Below are positions 34,639-45,449 of a stretch of DNA of 64,000 bases, one piece after another (positions within the stretch are counted from its first letter, which is position 1; each line of letters opens with the position of its first letter). This DNA is from Maea johnstoni (Eukaryota; Annelida; Polychaeta; Spionida; Magelonidae), in the NCBI GenBank assembly GCA_963942565.1, contig OZ012699.1:31289919-31353918 (forward strand), in the 5' to 3' direction. The position numbers and the translations under genes are program-made. The notes under the pieces are model-generated. The model had not been told where the DNA came from. It searched no databases and saw only the letters and a program-made list of their open reading frames with translations.

Positions 34639-35101
34639 CCTATCATGAAATGGACAATTATGCAACTCAACTACAATGTATCAGACACCCTTGTTGAAAC
34701 AAGTTAATGAACATGTAATAAATTTCTCCACAAAACAGCTCTGTGAGAAAAATTCCCAATTTTTTTCAATTCTAAGACAACTGTAAGGAACTGCTAACCA
34801 CAACCAATATTTTGCAGTGTATATTATTATTGCAGAAAGACATTGTTTTTGAGGAGCAATGTAACAATAATGAAATACTAAAAGGGCAAAACCAAACAGC
34901 AGCCATTGCAGTTTATCATATAACATGCCACAGAAGAGAGTATTTATTACCTTATACTCCAATAAATTGAAGCAAAAAGTAATTTTCCCCCAAATGTTTT
35001 ACTGTTCCTCCCTTTTCAAGTGATCTTTATTTGCATATTAATGGTATGCTTTTCCTTAACCGCCCGCTGGCATATGCACTGACAATGAATGCTCATCTTG
35101 A

Positions 35102-35122
35102 GGGGGGGGGGGGGGGGGGGGG
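35102..35122 (+). repeat. G21 homopolymer
   Basis: Twenty-one consecutive G, followed by a G-rich flank to about 35165. Possible quadruplex, and length error is likely in assembly. Confidence 0.9.
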
Positions 35123-36295
35123 AGGGCTTATTTTTCGGAATACCTGGTGGGGGTTGGGAGGGGGGCTCATTCAGAGGGATATGGTGATATGAATAATGAT
35201 ATATTTAAAGTTAACTTTTATAAACATCATTGTGATGTCATCCATGGCTTTTACTTTAAACTGAAATTGGGCTCATTGATTAATGAGCTTGGGGGATGCA
35301 TAATGCACAGTACACAAATTGTCATCCAGTGGCTGCCAAGACAAATCTTCCTTCACTGGCCAAGTGTACATCATGCTCTGGATCGTGTGGCTTTCATAAA
35401 CTTCAGATTGGCCAAATATCCATTGATATCTAGTAACTTAACCATGCACTCTATGGCTGTATTAGGGATTTCCTTTTAAGATTCTGGAGTCAGTTCCACA
35501 ATTGCTAAGTCCTCAACTGAAATTCAGTTGCTTACCTGCGTAGACTCTCCTAACCTGGATTATCAAATCTGATACATATGATTAGTATGATCTTTTAAGA
35601 TGTGGCTATCTGTAGGCACATTTACATTAAGACCACTGAATAAGAAGCTGGTTTTTGGGTTAAGTTGGTAATAGGTAACAGAATATGTGTATAATCAAAC
35701 AAAAAATTAATACATTGCATATATTCAATACCTGGGTACCGTATGGAATATCTCACATTGTCACATTCAAAATGCAGTCAGATACCCTGATATTTGAAGA
35801 TAACTTGAAATAAGAGATGAATTCACAAACAATTGAAAGAAGTTGCTAGTTTGGATCCGATATGAATTCTTTATATATTTTCCAAAAGATGGTCTCATTA
35901 GAAAGGTATCACCAAAATTATCAGGTTTATTTGTGTCGTTGCAAGAATAATTTGTTAATGCAATAAGTATGCAGAAGGCTAGCTTGTGTCACTGGGTAAA
36001 CATTTACCATTAGAGAAATGTAGGAGAGAGTGACTGATAAGGACCAGTTCTAGCCTCTGGTATGAATGGCCTGAGTGTCAGACACTGCAGTACCTTTGGA
36101 TTTAACAGTAGCAAACACAGCTGGGTAGAAGGTCAAGGTAAGATTTAGGGTGCAAGCATGTACATCAATATAATAGCTGCTCTAAAGGGGGTTAAAGCAA
36201 TTAGAATTAGAATTTTTGATTATCATAACTTGTTCCACTATTTGAGGCTAAAATTGTGAAAAGCCATGGTGGAATGTGAAGGAAACTGCAGAACC

Positions 36296-36639
36296 CAGGG
36301 AAAACAACCAACACTAATTCCAAGTCACTGGCAACTTCTTATGTTCAGCCTGTCTTTTGGACAGGTTAGGTCGTTTCCTGAAAACCTCATTGGACAAGCA
36401 AAATTTTCAATGAAGATTTTTCAATTTTGGCTCTATGGGGGTAATAACCGAATTTTTCCACACAAACCATCTTCTAGGAAATGGCTGAAGTGTTAATTGT
36501 CCTTTTTGACCAAATTGCTATAAACTGTATTTGATATAAGGATTTGAAGTAGATTATTAAAGTAGCTATTTCTGGATATGCAAAAATTTGGGAATTGGTG
36601 TTTTGGACAGGCATTTTAAAAATCCTGGCTAAGACCCTG
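36296..36639 (-). mobile_element. hAT-like MITE, family C, nested in TE-2
   Basis: The right end reads AATCCTGGCTAAGACCCTG. The interior matches the fragments at 3795 and 16541. The left end (CAGGGAAAAC) and TSD are uncertain. Confidence 0.55.
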
Positions 36640-37283
36640 GGAGGGACAAAACCCCTTTTCCTGTGAAGGTGAAACAGCTAGACTAGCAGTCAGTGCACAG
36701 TGCACTAGACCACTCACCCATATGGACAGCCCCATACTAATAGAGACAAAGAAGCTAATTATATCTTAAAGAAAGGAGATTCTTTAAGAATATGATTTCG
36801 AAAATAGGTGGAAGGATTCATTTTGTGTTTTCCCTGGTTAGCAGAATATCAGTGCTGGTTCCAATGTACAACATGTGAGAGCAGCCACCTTCAGAATGTG
36901 TTTCTTGATGGCTGTAGCAGCTCAGATATTTGTTTGAAGATGGAATGGCTAACCTGCACCATTTATATTTATGTACTTTCCTTGTTCCCTACATGGTTTG
37001 ACATGTTAATTTTCTATTTTTCGCTAAGTGCATGTAGCGACACTGTTAACAATCACACTCCCAAATAGAACTTTACTGCAATTTCTAGCTCTAACCAATT
37101 TCATTTTCTACTCAGGGTTTTTCACTGCCAAAGAATGACTATGCCTGTGTCTTTTGAGCATCTACAATTCTCCTACACATTGTAAACATGACCTCAATGC
37201 CACCCTCAAATTAATCAACCCTTTATTTACTGGCTAGGAACAACCACAACCTTTGTATAACATTCTGACAATATGAGTCGACT

Positions 37284-37682
37284 CGTAGTCTCCGTAGTAT
37301 GACTGTATCTGATGACAAATTGACAAAGGCTACAATAAGTTAAATTAAATGATTAAATCAGTTGATATTGGTGATAGTAGTCTCTTAAAATAAATATCCT
37401 ATCTGAATTGAAGTCACCAGTGACATAAAAGCGTATCTAACAGATGGAAATTTTAAAAATGTGATCTTATTTGTATTTTTTGCCAAGTCATCATTGATGC
37501 ACTATAACCCACATTATAGAAATAATTTTGATGTGATTTGGCTTTCAATCCTTTAAAGTATGTGTTCTTGTTATGAATATCATAAACTATTGATTTGTGA
37601 TCAAGTGAACTAAGAAAAAAATCTCCATTGCTGTAATTCTCCTAGGGTACTACGGAGACTACATGCTGGAACGGAGACTACA
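37284..37682. promoter_or_regulatory. TE-2 right motif cluster, inner copies
   Basis: An inverted copy CGTAGTCTCCGTAGTA lies at 37284-37299. Copies TACTACGGAGACTACA at 37648-37663 and ACGGAGACTACA at 37671-37682 follow. TE-3 inserted five bases after the last one. With TE-3 removed, their TAG ends lie 773 and 754 bases from the right end, against 770 and 752 in TE-1. Confidence 0.75.
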
Positions 37683-38076
37683 TTTACCGGTCATTCTATA
37701 ATTGCGGGACATTTTACGTCACTCACCTACACTCAACTGTGTTTCATAAATATTAAAACAATTTTCTTTGTTTTCAGGGATGTTTACCTTTATTAGATCA
37801 TTGCTTTACATAATACAGGTTATTTCTATGATAATTTTGGGAACTAGTCATCCATTCAAGCTCAAACATGTTTGACATTCTGCCTTTCCCACGTGTCGCA
37901 ATGTACATGCGGGAAACAATGAAGCTAAAAAAGGATTATACCTTGACTTTTGGAATTGATTTTTTAGAGCAAAATGAGTTAAATGTCATGCTATGATTAC
38001 CTTTGAATTCTCAAAAATAAATAATTTCACCTAAATATGAGAAAAAAAGTGCTTTTTAGGTGTGTCCCTAAGTTCT

Positions 38077-38493
38077 GTGTCCACTCTGTTACCATACACT
38101 ATTTCAACATGAATAACTAGCTTCTCCCTATTTTAGTGTCACATATGATTACTAGAGGGTAGCTCCATACATTTCAGACTTACATGGCTGACCTACATTA
38201 AGCAGGCAACTTCATTTGGTCATTTATGAAAGAAATCTTAGTGAGAACCCTTATGGTACCCATTTGAGTGTCCACTCTGTTACTTGAATATATATAGAAT
38301 TACTAGAATGTGAAATTCAAAAAGATTGCCTATAGAAAACTTGTAAAATGGAGATTCAAGCTGAGTCATGCCACATGCAAAAAGTGAAGGATGACAAAAC
38401 TTATGACCTACTTTTTTTAGATATCTGTCCACCCTGTTACTGTCCACTCTGTTACTAAAATAGTAACAGGGTGGACTGAGCAGGGAAACAGAG
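38077..38493 (+). promoter_or_regulatory. TE-3 left motif cluster (TGTCCACTCTGTTAC)
   Basis: Forward copies at 38077-38092, 38268-38283, 38426-38440 (CCC variant) and 38441-38455, an inverted copy GTAACAGGGTGGAC at 38463-38476, and a degenerate ACAGAGTGGGC near 38488. 38441-38476 can form a hairpin. Forward starts are 389, 580, 738 and 753 bases from the left end. Confidence 0.8.
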
Positions 38494-38524
38494 TGGGCAA
38501 TCTCAAACTTAAATCAAGGATTTC

Positions 38525-39389
38525 ATGAAAAAAGTTACAATAACAGTAAAACAAGAGATGAGAGGAACTATTGGAGATCCCCTTGATGAATGCCATTCCC
38601 AGCTAGGGCGGTTCAAACCCCATTATTACAACATCAGACATCAGTATAAGTTTTATCGTACTTTGAAATGGAACATGATGTCAAATGAGTGTCTCATGCA
38701 CATTGATTTCTCTGAAAATTATGTGTGTAAAATGCAGAATGAAGTTTTAAGTGCACACTTTGGGGCCTCCAAGAAACAGATCAGCCTTCATACAGGTGTT
38801 TACTATTTAGGGCATGATGGTGAAGCCAACACATTTTGCACTATTTCTGAAAGCCTTCAGCATGGTCCTGCTGCAATATGGGCTCATCTTGACACTGTGC
38901 TTAATCTAATCCAAAACAAGCATCCAGAAATTGATACCATCCACTATTTTAGTGATGGGCCATGTACCCAATATAAACAAAAAGCAAATGTCTTCCTGTT
39001 CACACACAGAGTCTCAAAGGGGTATGACATTTGGAACCTGGAACTTTTTTGAGAGTGGTCATAGGAAAGGAGTCCCTGATGGGGTGGGTGCCACCATTAG
39101 GTGAATGTCTTCACCGCATTGTTCACCAAGGAAGTGACTGCAAAGATGCCACTGATGTGTATACAAACTTGAAAAGTGCCTACAGCAAAGTTCAACTCTA
39201 CCTTGTACCAGCAGAGGTCATTGAAATTTCAACTCAGGCCATGTTGTCAATGGTTGACCTGAAGACTGTCCCAGTTGGTAATCAAATTATGATATTGTAG
39301 CAGAAGATATTTCATCTCCAGAGACACTTACAGGTCGAAACTACCAATTAGATCCAACAATAATGGCAGAGGTTGAAAGTGCACTTTAG
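38525..39389 (+). pseudogene. TE-3 transposase-like catalytic core and C-terminus
   Basis: The first frame, 38525-39052, gives 175 residues. It shows RHQYKFYRTLKWN, then HIDFSENY (Asp at residue 61), SAHFGASKKQISLHTGV, AIWAHLDTVL and YFSDGPCTQYKQKAN (Asp at residue 144). From memory these are the landmark motifs of a widespread uncharacterised DDE-type transposase family. The expected continuation GTWNFFESGHRKGVPDGVGA appears just downstream in another frame (from about 39030). It carries a Glu that could be the third catalytic acid, so there is a frameshift within the GYDIW region. A second shift lies near 39100, after which HRIVHQGSDCKDATDVYTNL follows. A third lies near 39290, before YDIVAEDISSPETLTGR, which parallels the TE-1 C-terminus, and TAG 39387-39389. 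No N-terminal DNA-binding part is present. Broken by three frame changes. Confidence 0.75.
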
Positions 39390-39632
39390 ATTGTACAAAT
39401 CTTTATCAGGCCAGACCAATTTGATTCATTACATGAAAAGAAAGTCTAGCCTAGTCAATGTAAAATAAGTCTTTGAAATGTTTTCCTGATATGTCTGTTA
39501 CTGGGAGCATTTCTGTTTTTTCTGCTATTCAGTGACCTTTGGCCTGTATTGACCTGTTAGATTTAAGATGTTTAAGCCAGTTTCTTAGAGTAAGGTGCTT
39601 TATGCTAAAGTTAGAAGCTGTCCATTCAGAAA

Positions 39633-40040
39633 TGTCCACCCTGTTATGTAACAGAGTGGACGTAATGTAACAGAGTGGACGTAACAGGGTGGACACCCTT
39701 TTTTCTTTCTTTGCCATTTTATTTCCCAAACAAACAGGCAAGATTGGTGGAAAGTTGGGAAATGTTCCATTTCAATCCCCCCATTAATATATTACAAAAG
39801 GACTTTCACTGGAAACTTGAAACAGTCCCATTGCCATCATATATGTGTTAAGACATTTCTTTTTCATGCCAGCGGTTAACAAAGAAGAAGTTTTCAGCTT
39901 CTTGGAATACAAAAACTGTAAAAGCAAGCATATGTATCATTATGATTACATTCAGACATATATGTTGTGTTGCTCATATTCTTGAAACTCTTTCTGAAGT
40001 ACCTGCAACATTTCGTGATTTGTAAGTAACAGAGTGGACA
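39633..40040 (-). promoter_or_regulatory. TE-3 right motif cluster
   Basis: One forward copy at 39633-39647, then inverted copies at 39648-39661, 39667-39680, 39681-39695 and 40026-40040. The outermost ends 189 bases from the right end. The forward and first inverted copies abut as a perfect palindrome-like pair. Confidence 0.8.
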
Positions 40041-40366
40041 GTATTTTGCCAAAGGTGATACAAAAACATATTTTTTATCAAGAAATAATGATCAACAACC
40101 TGTACCAGCTATTTTTCCTTGACTGTAGGAATGTCAGTCACTGTATTTTTCAAATAAATGTTTGTTAAATTTACATGAGATTGTCACTTTCATTCTACCC
40201 CAAAATGTACCGCAATTATAGAATGACCGTTACACTAAATGCAGCTGGCTGTGTTTCATAAAAGTAACTGGAGTGAATACTTGTAGATAAATGGTACCTG
40301 CCAGGATAAAGCTACCTATATATAAAGAGTATTTTCATATAACATCCTTCTGCTGTCACTGAACCT

Positions 40367-40384
40367 GCTACTACGGAGACTACA
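40367..40384 (-). promoter_or_regulatory. TE-2 outer right motif copy
   Basis: GCTACTACGGAGACTACA with its TAG end 598 bases from the right end of TE-2. The corresponding TE-1 copy is 597 bases from its left end. Confidence 0.75.
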
Positions 40385-41058
40385 CATTTTAGGGGGACAT
40401 TTCTGGTACCGCACACAACCAACCACTACATCCTTGAATATCTCTTCTGATGGCATTTTGTTCGCTTTAGAGCTTGAGTATATTCATAGACATAAAACAA
40501 GTACAAAATAGTGATACTGATCACATGAATAACTGGATTTATATCATGTCAAAAGATTTATCATCTTTTTTCTCGGTTTTCGTAACGAATGGGGTATTTC
40601 ACTGAATTTATCATCTTTGCATGAATCTTTGACTTATCAAGATAGGTTAAAAAGTTTTATGAAGGAAACTTCACCAGAATCAGGATGGGAATAAATAAAA
40701 CCAATTTTAAGCCCCATATCATTTGCAAAATTGACAATGTAACTATGCATAAAAATGGATGAAACGCCGTAACGCTGAATTTTAGGCCAAAAACACACAT
40801 ATTTTCGCAATTTTCATGTAATTTAACATATCTATGTCATTCAAAAAGCAGCGCAGACCTTAACCCACTGCTAATATGCATTTGTATGGAAGCTAGATCA
40901 TCCCTGGTGTGTTAATTTATGATTTATGGAAGCGTAACGGTGCTCTCAAGGAAAAGGAACCCCTGATTGTGCTCTGGCCGGTTGTTATCCTCTGTGGGCG
41001 ATTCACTCAAGGTAGTGCTATCACTCATCTCATGTAATACTGCCAGGTAATTACAACC

Positions 41059-41535
41059 TCCTCACAGTTATAAATAGATCCCAACTAGATCTTGTCTAAT
41101 AGGGAGAGATGGTATCCAAGTATAGGGGTAGCTAGCACAGCATGGTCTTAGCCAGCAGGGCGTCTGGGTGCCTTTTTGGACACCCAAACCCTTAAAAAGA
41201 ACCCCTTAGGACACCAAATTTTTTTGTGTGGAATTTCTTAAAATATCAATCTCAAGCTTATAATTGAATTTTTTCATCTCCTTATAATTCCCATGACATT
41301 GTTTAATGATGTCATGCATTATTTTGATGAATTTATACATGTTTATGGTTTAAATATAAATATATTGTGATCCCCCATAAAAATTTGGACGCCCAAAAAT
41401 TTTACAACTGCCAATTTTAGGCACCCACTTTCTAAATCCTGGCTAAGACACTGTCCTCACAGTTATAAATAGATCCCAACTAGATCTTGTCTTATAGGGA
41501 GACATGGTCAATCCAAGTATAGGTAGCCAGCCTCC
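41059..41535. repeat. 82-bp direct repeat flanking a family A MITE
   Basis: The sequence 'tcctcacagttataaataga' through 'ccaagtatagg' is present at 41059-41140 and again from 41454, exactly on each side of the MITE at 41141-41453. Confidence 0.75.
41141..41453 (-). mobile_element. hAT-like MITE, family A, between direct repeats
   Basis: Ends CATGGTCTTAGCCAGCAGGG and AAATCCTGGCTAAGACACTG. No standard 8-bp TSD; an 82-bp direct repeat borders it instead. Confidence 0.8.
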
Positions 41536-41559
41536 CAGTGCACAAAGGTATTTATTTTT

Positions 41560-41700
41560 GTGGGAGAAATGTTGATCAAAACACTACCAACAACTCTAAT
41601 TCAAATATTTCATAAATTATTCTGAATTTCAGAGTTATTGTCATTATAAGTATTATTGGTTCAGAAGCCGATTTCTGAAAGAAATCTTAAGCTTGAATGG
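41560..41700 (-). mobile_element. Partial family H MITE
   Basis: Contains the 'gagaaatgttgatca' loop region and ends in GAATGGG before TTAA. The left half is missing. Confidence 0.45.
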
Positions 41701-42044
41701 GTTAATTGATATCATAGAGTAGGGAATAGTCTAGCAGTGGTTAGCACACTGGTTCAGACCTAGACCAGCTGCACGTCAGTGTTAACTGGCCCTCATTGAC
41801 CTATCCTTAGTTGATTTCAGTCATAGTTTAGTTCTGTATTAATCCTTAAGGGGGACTCACTTGAACTGTATTCAATATTTTCAAACCGCAGCCCCTGGGA
41901 AACGGTGCTGCTGTCTATAGCTTGATAGACATCAAGTCACTCACTACCCAATATATACATAGTGGTGGTGGCATCATACCAGACTCAGCCTGAGAACCAG
42001 GCTAGTCTAGAGCTAGTCTAGCAGTGACTTGGCACAGATTCAGA

Positions 42045-42213
42045 TGGCCTAGATTTCTACTGTCATGTATTTTTCTGTCATATCTAAACCTCTAGAGATA
42101 GAAAGATCAGGTGCCAGGTGGTGCCACCTATCTACCATACCTGGTACTACACCACACTGCTTGGTCAAAACAGAAGGGAATGTCAACTATTTGGGGACTA
42201 GGAACCTAGTCTA
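42045..42213 (+). mobile_element. TAGNCTAG-ended element with 9-bp TSD (copy c, deleted)
   Basis: Ends TGGCCTAGATTTCTA and AACCTAGTCTA. Flanks AGATTCAGA (42036-42044) and AGGTTCAGG (42214-42222) are a 9-bp TSD with two changes. At 169 bp it is shorter than copies a and b. Confidence 0.6.
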
Positions 42214-42221
42214 AGGTTCAG

Positions 42222-42700
42222 GCCATGTTACTTCCCTGATATCACACATTTTCATTCCATCCACACTCTCACTGTAACCCACTGTGGCTGATGATAATTG
42301 TGCTGCCACCTATAGTTTGATGGAGACATCATACCTACTCACAGACACTACCCAGTATACATGTATGGGGGTGGGATCCTACCAGACTGAGCCTGCAAAC
42401 CAGGCTAGTTGAGATCATGTGGCTGCCATGTTACTTCCCTGATATCATACATTATTATTCAGGCCACACTCACACTGTAAGCCACTGCTGATGATAATTG
42501 TGCTGCCACCTATAGTTTGTTGGAGACATCAAACCTACTCACTACCCTGTATACATATAGTGGTGGTGGCATCCTACCAGACTGAGCCTGCAAAACCAGG
42601 CTAGTTGAGACCATGTGGCTGCCATGTTACTTCCCTGATATGATCACACATTAATATTCAGGCCACACTCACACTGTGAAGCCAATGCTGATGATAATTG
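42222..42700 (+). repeat. About 200-bp tandem repeat
   Basis: 'gccatgttacttccctgata' recurs at 42222, 42425 and 42621. Each unit includes 'gtgctgccacctatagtttg', a CTCF-like word. A diverged unit precedes it at about 41880-42030. Confidence 0.75.
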
Positions 42701-42873
42701 GTGGGAGCCTTGATTTAGATGAGTGGTGAACTGGCATGAGGCCGTGCAGCTCACACATGGGAGACCCGACCAGAAATCTCAGCCTTGAGTCAGCGTTTTC
42801 AACTATCCCGCTACTAGCCTGAGGCATGTACAAAATCAAAAATCATGCGGGCAAGAAAACTTGAACACCCAGA

Positions 42874-42988
42874 CCCTTCCAATGCTGAGGCTAGTTATGT
42901 CCAAAGCACAAAGATGCACACATTTTTGATAACCATCTAGACCCAGTCATGTTAGTATTCATTAGATAGCTCTCGCTGAGTACTCAGA
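42874..42988 (-). mobile_element. Family T MITE, partial
   Basis: Left part only: CCCTTCCAATGCTGAGG through 'agctctcgctgagtactcag'. Confidence 0.6.
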
Positions 42989-42999
42989 GACTCATCATC

Positions 43000-43440
43000 T
43001 CAGCCTTGAGTCAGCGTTTACAACTATCCCACTAGACTTGATACAAGTCTGTGTTATCTGGCTCTTTCCCTAGTCTCACTGATCTAACCAGAGTTGATTT
43101 CACTCCAGGTTAAGTTCTAAATAAATCCTCAAGGGGGAGCCACTAGAGTTGTGTAGACTTGCTACAAGTCTGTGTTTAATATCTGGCTATTTCTTTCATC
43201 TCACTGATCTAACCTGAGTTGATTTCATGCCAGGATTAGTTCAGAATAAATCCTCAAGGGGGACACACCTGAGCTGTAGTCTGTAACATTGAGTTTCAAA
43301 CTGCAAGTTCATAAAACTGTGCTGCCATCTATAGGTTGAATGAGACATCACAACTGTCCCGTAGTGGTGGCAGCATGGGATTACACCTAACTCACCCTGA
43401 GAACTAGGCTACTATTCCACTTAAACCTGAGACAAGTACA
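43000..43440 (+). repeat. Degenerate tandem repeat of about 125 bp
   Basis: 'gacttgatacaagtctgtgt' (43033) and 'gacttgctacaagtctgtgt' (43158) head two units that include 'ctcactgatctaacc' and 'aaataaatcctcaaggggga'. Confidence 0.6.
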
Positions 43441-43659
43441 AAATCAAAAATCATACGGGCAAGAAAACATCCCTCTGACTCGACCAACCTAACGAATGGA
43501 TGGCAGGGGTTGCTGTCTAGAAGAGTGTTAGTGCAAAGGTGCTTATTTTTGCGGGTAGACTAGTTAGATGGAGCTAAGGCTGGTCACCCACACAGGACAG
43601 GTAGATCTCACCATGGCCACCTGGTGAGCAAGTGTATTACTAATTCAAATGAGATATCT

Positions 43660-43760
43660 CACCTTTTTTTTCATTTTATATACTTTTATTTATTTTTTTT
43701 CATAATTTAATTTTTTTTTAAATATATATATATTTTTTTGTTATCAATAAGACTTGCATA
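43660..43760 (+). repeat. T-rich and AT low-complexity tract
   Basis: Runs of T and alternating TA. No other signal. Confidence 0.8.
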
Positions 43761-44099
43761 AACAAGAATGGATGAGTGAAATTTCATTTTTTGGGGTGCT
43801 ACATGCATGAAAGGGTTAATGTGTGCCAATGTGAGGCAGAGCTGTTTTGCACCTACCCCCTAGTCATTTGATATGTATATAATGGTCCTGCAACAAGCTT
43901 AATTACAGCATCCTTGAATGGAATGAGGCTGTGCAGTGTATTTATAGAACACACAATATGTAACCTGCTACCAGGCCACAGTAAAGCCATATTCTCTACA
44001 GTCATTATGCACAATACCTCAGCCCATAGCCGAAGCCAAAAGGTAGGGAAATAATAGCTACCTGGCGACCTTTGACCCCATGCTGAGTGGCATTCCTTA

Positions 44100-44640
44100 A
44101 CCCTTTCATGCCCAGAGCTCAAACTGCAAAGTTTAATCCGGACACTTATGGAAATATCCTGGGAATAGAGCATAAATTGGAAAAACATACAGAAGAGGAG
44201 TTGTTTGTTCATTTCTGTTTCACATTTCTCCGACAAATATTTGCCACAAGATGTTTTCGTCAGAGAGACAAATCAGACAATGCCAACACCATCAAATGTG
44301 TCAGCTAGATGCTACAGCATTTTTAAAACATCTTGAGAATGGAACATAAATTGGTAAAAATATTTGCTGGACAGATGTTTTTTTGTTTCTACTTAATATT
44401 TCTTTCAAACATTTCCTGAAGAGTGCATCAGCAGGGCTCAAAATTAAGATTTTATCCAGGGAGCCCAATTGCATCTCCAAAAGCTACCTAGAGATTTTTT
44501 TGTATAGAAACCAGTACATCTTTGGGCTCCCTGCAGAAATTTGAGGGAGCCGCAGGAGAATTCAAGGGAGCCCTCGGCTCCTGGCACCCCCTAATTTTGA
44601 GCCCTGATCAGTAAATATTCAGATATCTTGGGGTGCTACA
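44100..44640 (+). mobile_element. Two adjacent decayed family H-like MITEs
   Basis: 'ttaaccctttcatgcccagag' opens the first. 'ggagttgtttgttca', 'cacatttctccgacaaatat' and 'gtcagagagac' follow the family H order. A second half-copy from about 44320 is split by the 175-bp element at 44432. Confidence 0.5.
44432..44606. mobile_element. CAGGGCTC-family MITE with GGGAGCC words, TSD ATCAG
   Basis: Ends CAGGGCTCAAAATTAAG and CTAATTTTGAGCCCTG. Perfect 5-bp TSD ATCAG at 44427-44431 and 44607-44611. The word GGGAGCC(C) occurs repeatedly in both orientations. Confidence 0.85.
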
Positions 44641-44929
44641 GGCATGAATCAATGGGTCCAACCTTATCCTTCATCATGAACTTTGACCCAAAGGTCAAGA
44701 GGGGAGTTTGAGTGTTTATGTCACAACAAACTAATTAAAGAATGAAAAATTGATAAGGAAAAGAAATGATAAGTGTCAGTGTCACAAAGACATCGTCCAA
44801 CATCACTAAGAGACTTATTCACTATTATACTTGACCTACATTTTTATCAAAGAAATATACATTTAAAACCCATTCAAGGCAAGGGTTCTCTCTGGGTTTT
44901 TTTTCTAGATTAATCACACTTTTTAACTC

Positions 44930-45172
44930 ATTCATGCCTGTAGCAGTCGAAACCGTTGTACTTTTTCGATGATACCTCTCAAACAAAAGCAATGATTAGA
45001 AAATATTACAAGGACAGACGTCAGTAGTTCATCAAAACTCTATCTACAGCTCTCCTTCAAATTGTTTGGAAAGTAATGCTTCATAAGGTGTAATTGTCAT
45101 AAGTATCAAAGTTCCAGACGACACCCATTAAGTATAGATCTCCCGGCATTCATGAATGAATTAGTAAAACTT
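44930..45172 (+). mobile_element. Diverged family H-like MITE
   Basis: Opens 'ttaactcattcatgcctgtagcag' and closes 'ggcattcatgaatgaatta'. It holds an 'agctctccttcaaattg' arm. Resembles 56223-56450. Confidence 0.5.
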
Positions 45173-45449
45173 TGTAATGAAGCACAAAGTTTGAAATCAT
45201 TTGAATAATAGAGATAAGTCGATAAATTATTGATCACAATTTCTACTTCATGTTTTATATTTTGCCTTTTAATATAAGAAAGTTATCACTAAAACATGCG
45301 GGCTGTGGTTAGCTGGTATGGACCCAACTGGGCTACAATTTTAATATATGTTTAACATCAGAATGGAGGAGCTAAATGGTGTTAAATCATCCTTGCACAT
45401 TTCATTGCTGAATTTTGCACTTGGCCTATTAACTGCCACCAAGCACTGA

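Larger units (their letters stand above)
37688..40229 (+). mobile_element. TE-3: DNA transposon nested in TE-2, TTAC TSD
   Basis: The 28-bp inverted ends begin CGGTCATTCTATAATTGCGG (37688-37715 and 40202-40229) with one mismatch. TSD TTAC at 37684-37687 and 40230-40233. At 2542 bp it carries a transposase-like catalytic core with C-terminus (38525-39389) and ten to eleven copies of TGTCCACTCTGTTAC in both orientations on both sides of the coding part. The N-terminal basic region seen in TE-1 is absent, so it is truncated and, with frameshifts, inactive. Confidence 0.92.
33189..40980 (-). mobile_element. TE-2: large DNA transposon, CGG inverted ends, carrying nested TE-3 and MITEs
   Basis: Perfect 22-bp inverted ends begin CGGCCAGAGCACAATCAGGG (33189-33210 and 40959-40980) and share the CACAATCAGGG part with TE-1. 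Seven copies of the private motif TACTACGGAGACTACA (or its complement) lie at offsets from the ends that match those in TE-1 if TE-2 is read in the opposite orientation. No clear coding remnant is found on either strand outside TE-3. Net length without TE-3 and the MITEs is about 4.4 kb. The TSD is unclear: GTT abuts both ends, and TTATCCT occurs three to four bases further out on each side. Confidence 0.85.

Noticed and set aside
35147-35479. 110-residue frame
   Set aside because: Starts in a G-rich tract inside TE-2; composition is non-coding and no motif is seen.
36808-37068. Cysteine-containing 86-residue frame inside TE-2
   Set aside because: No recognisable zinc-finger spacing, not in the orientation expected for a TE-2 gene, and no relative in TE-1 or TE-3.
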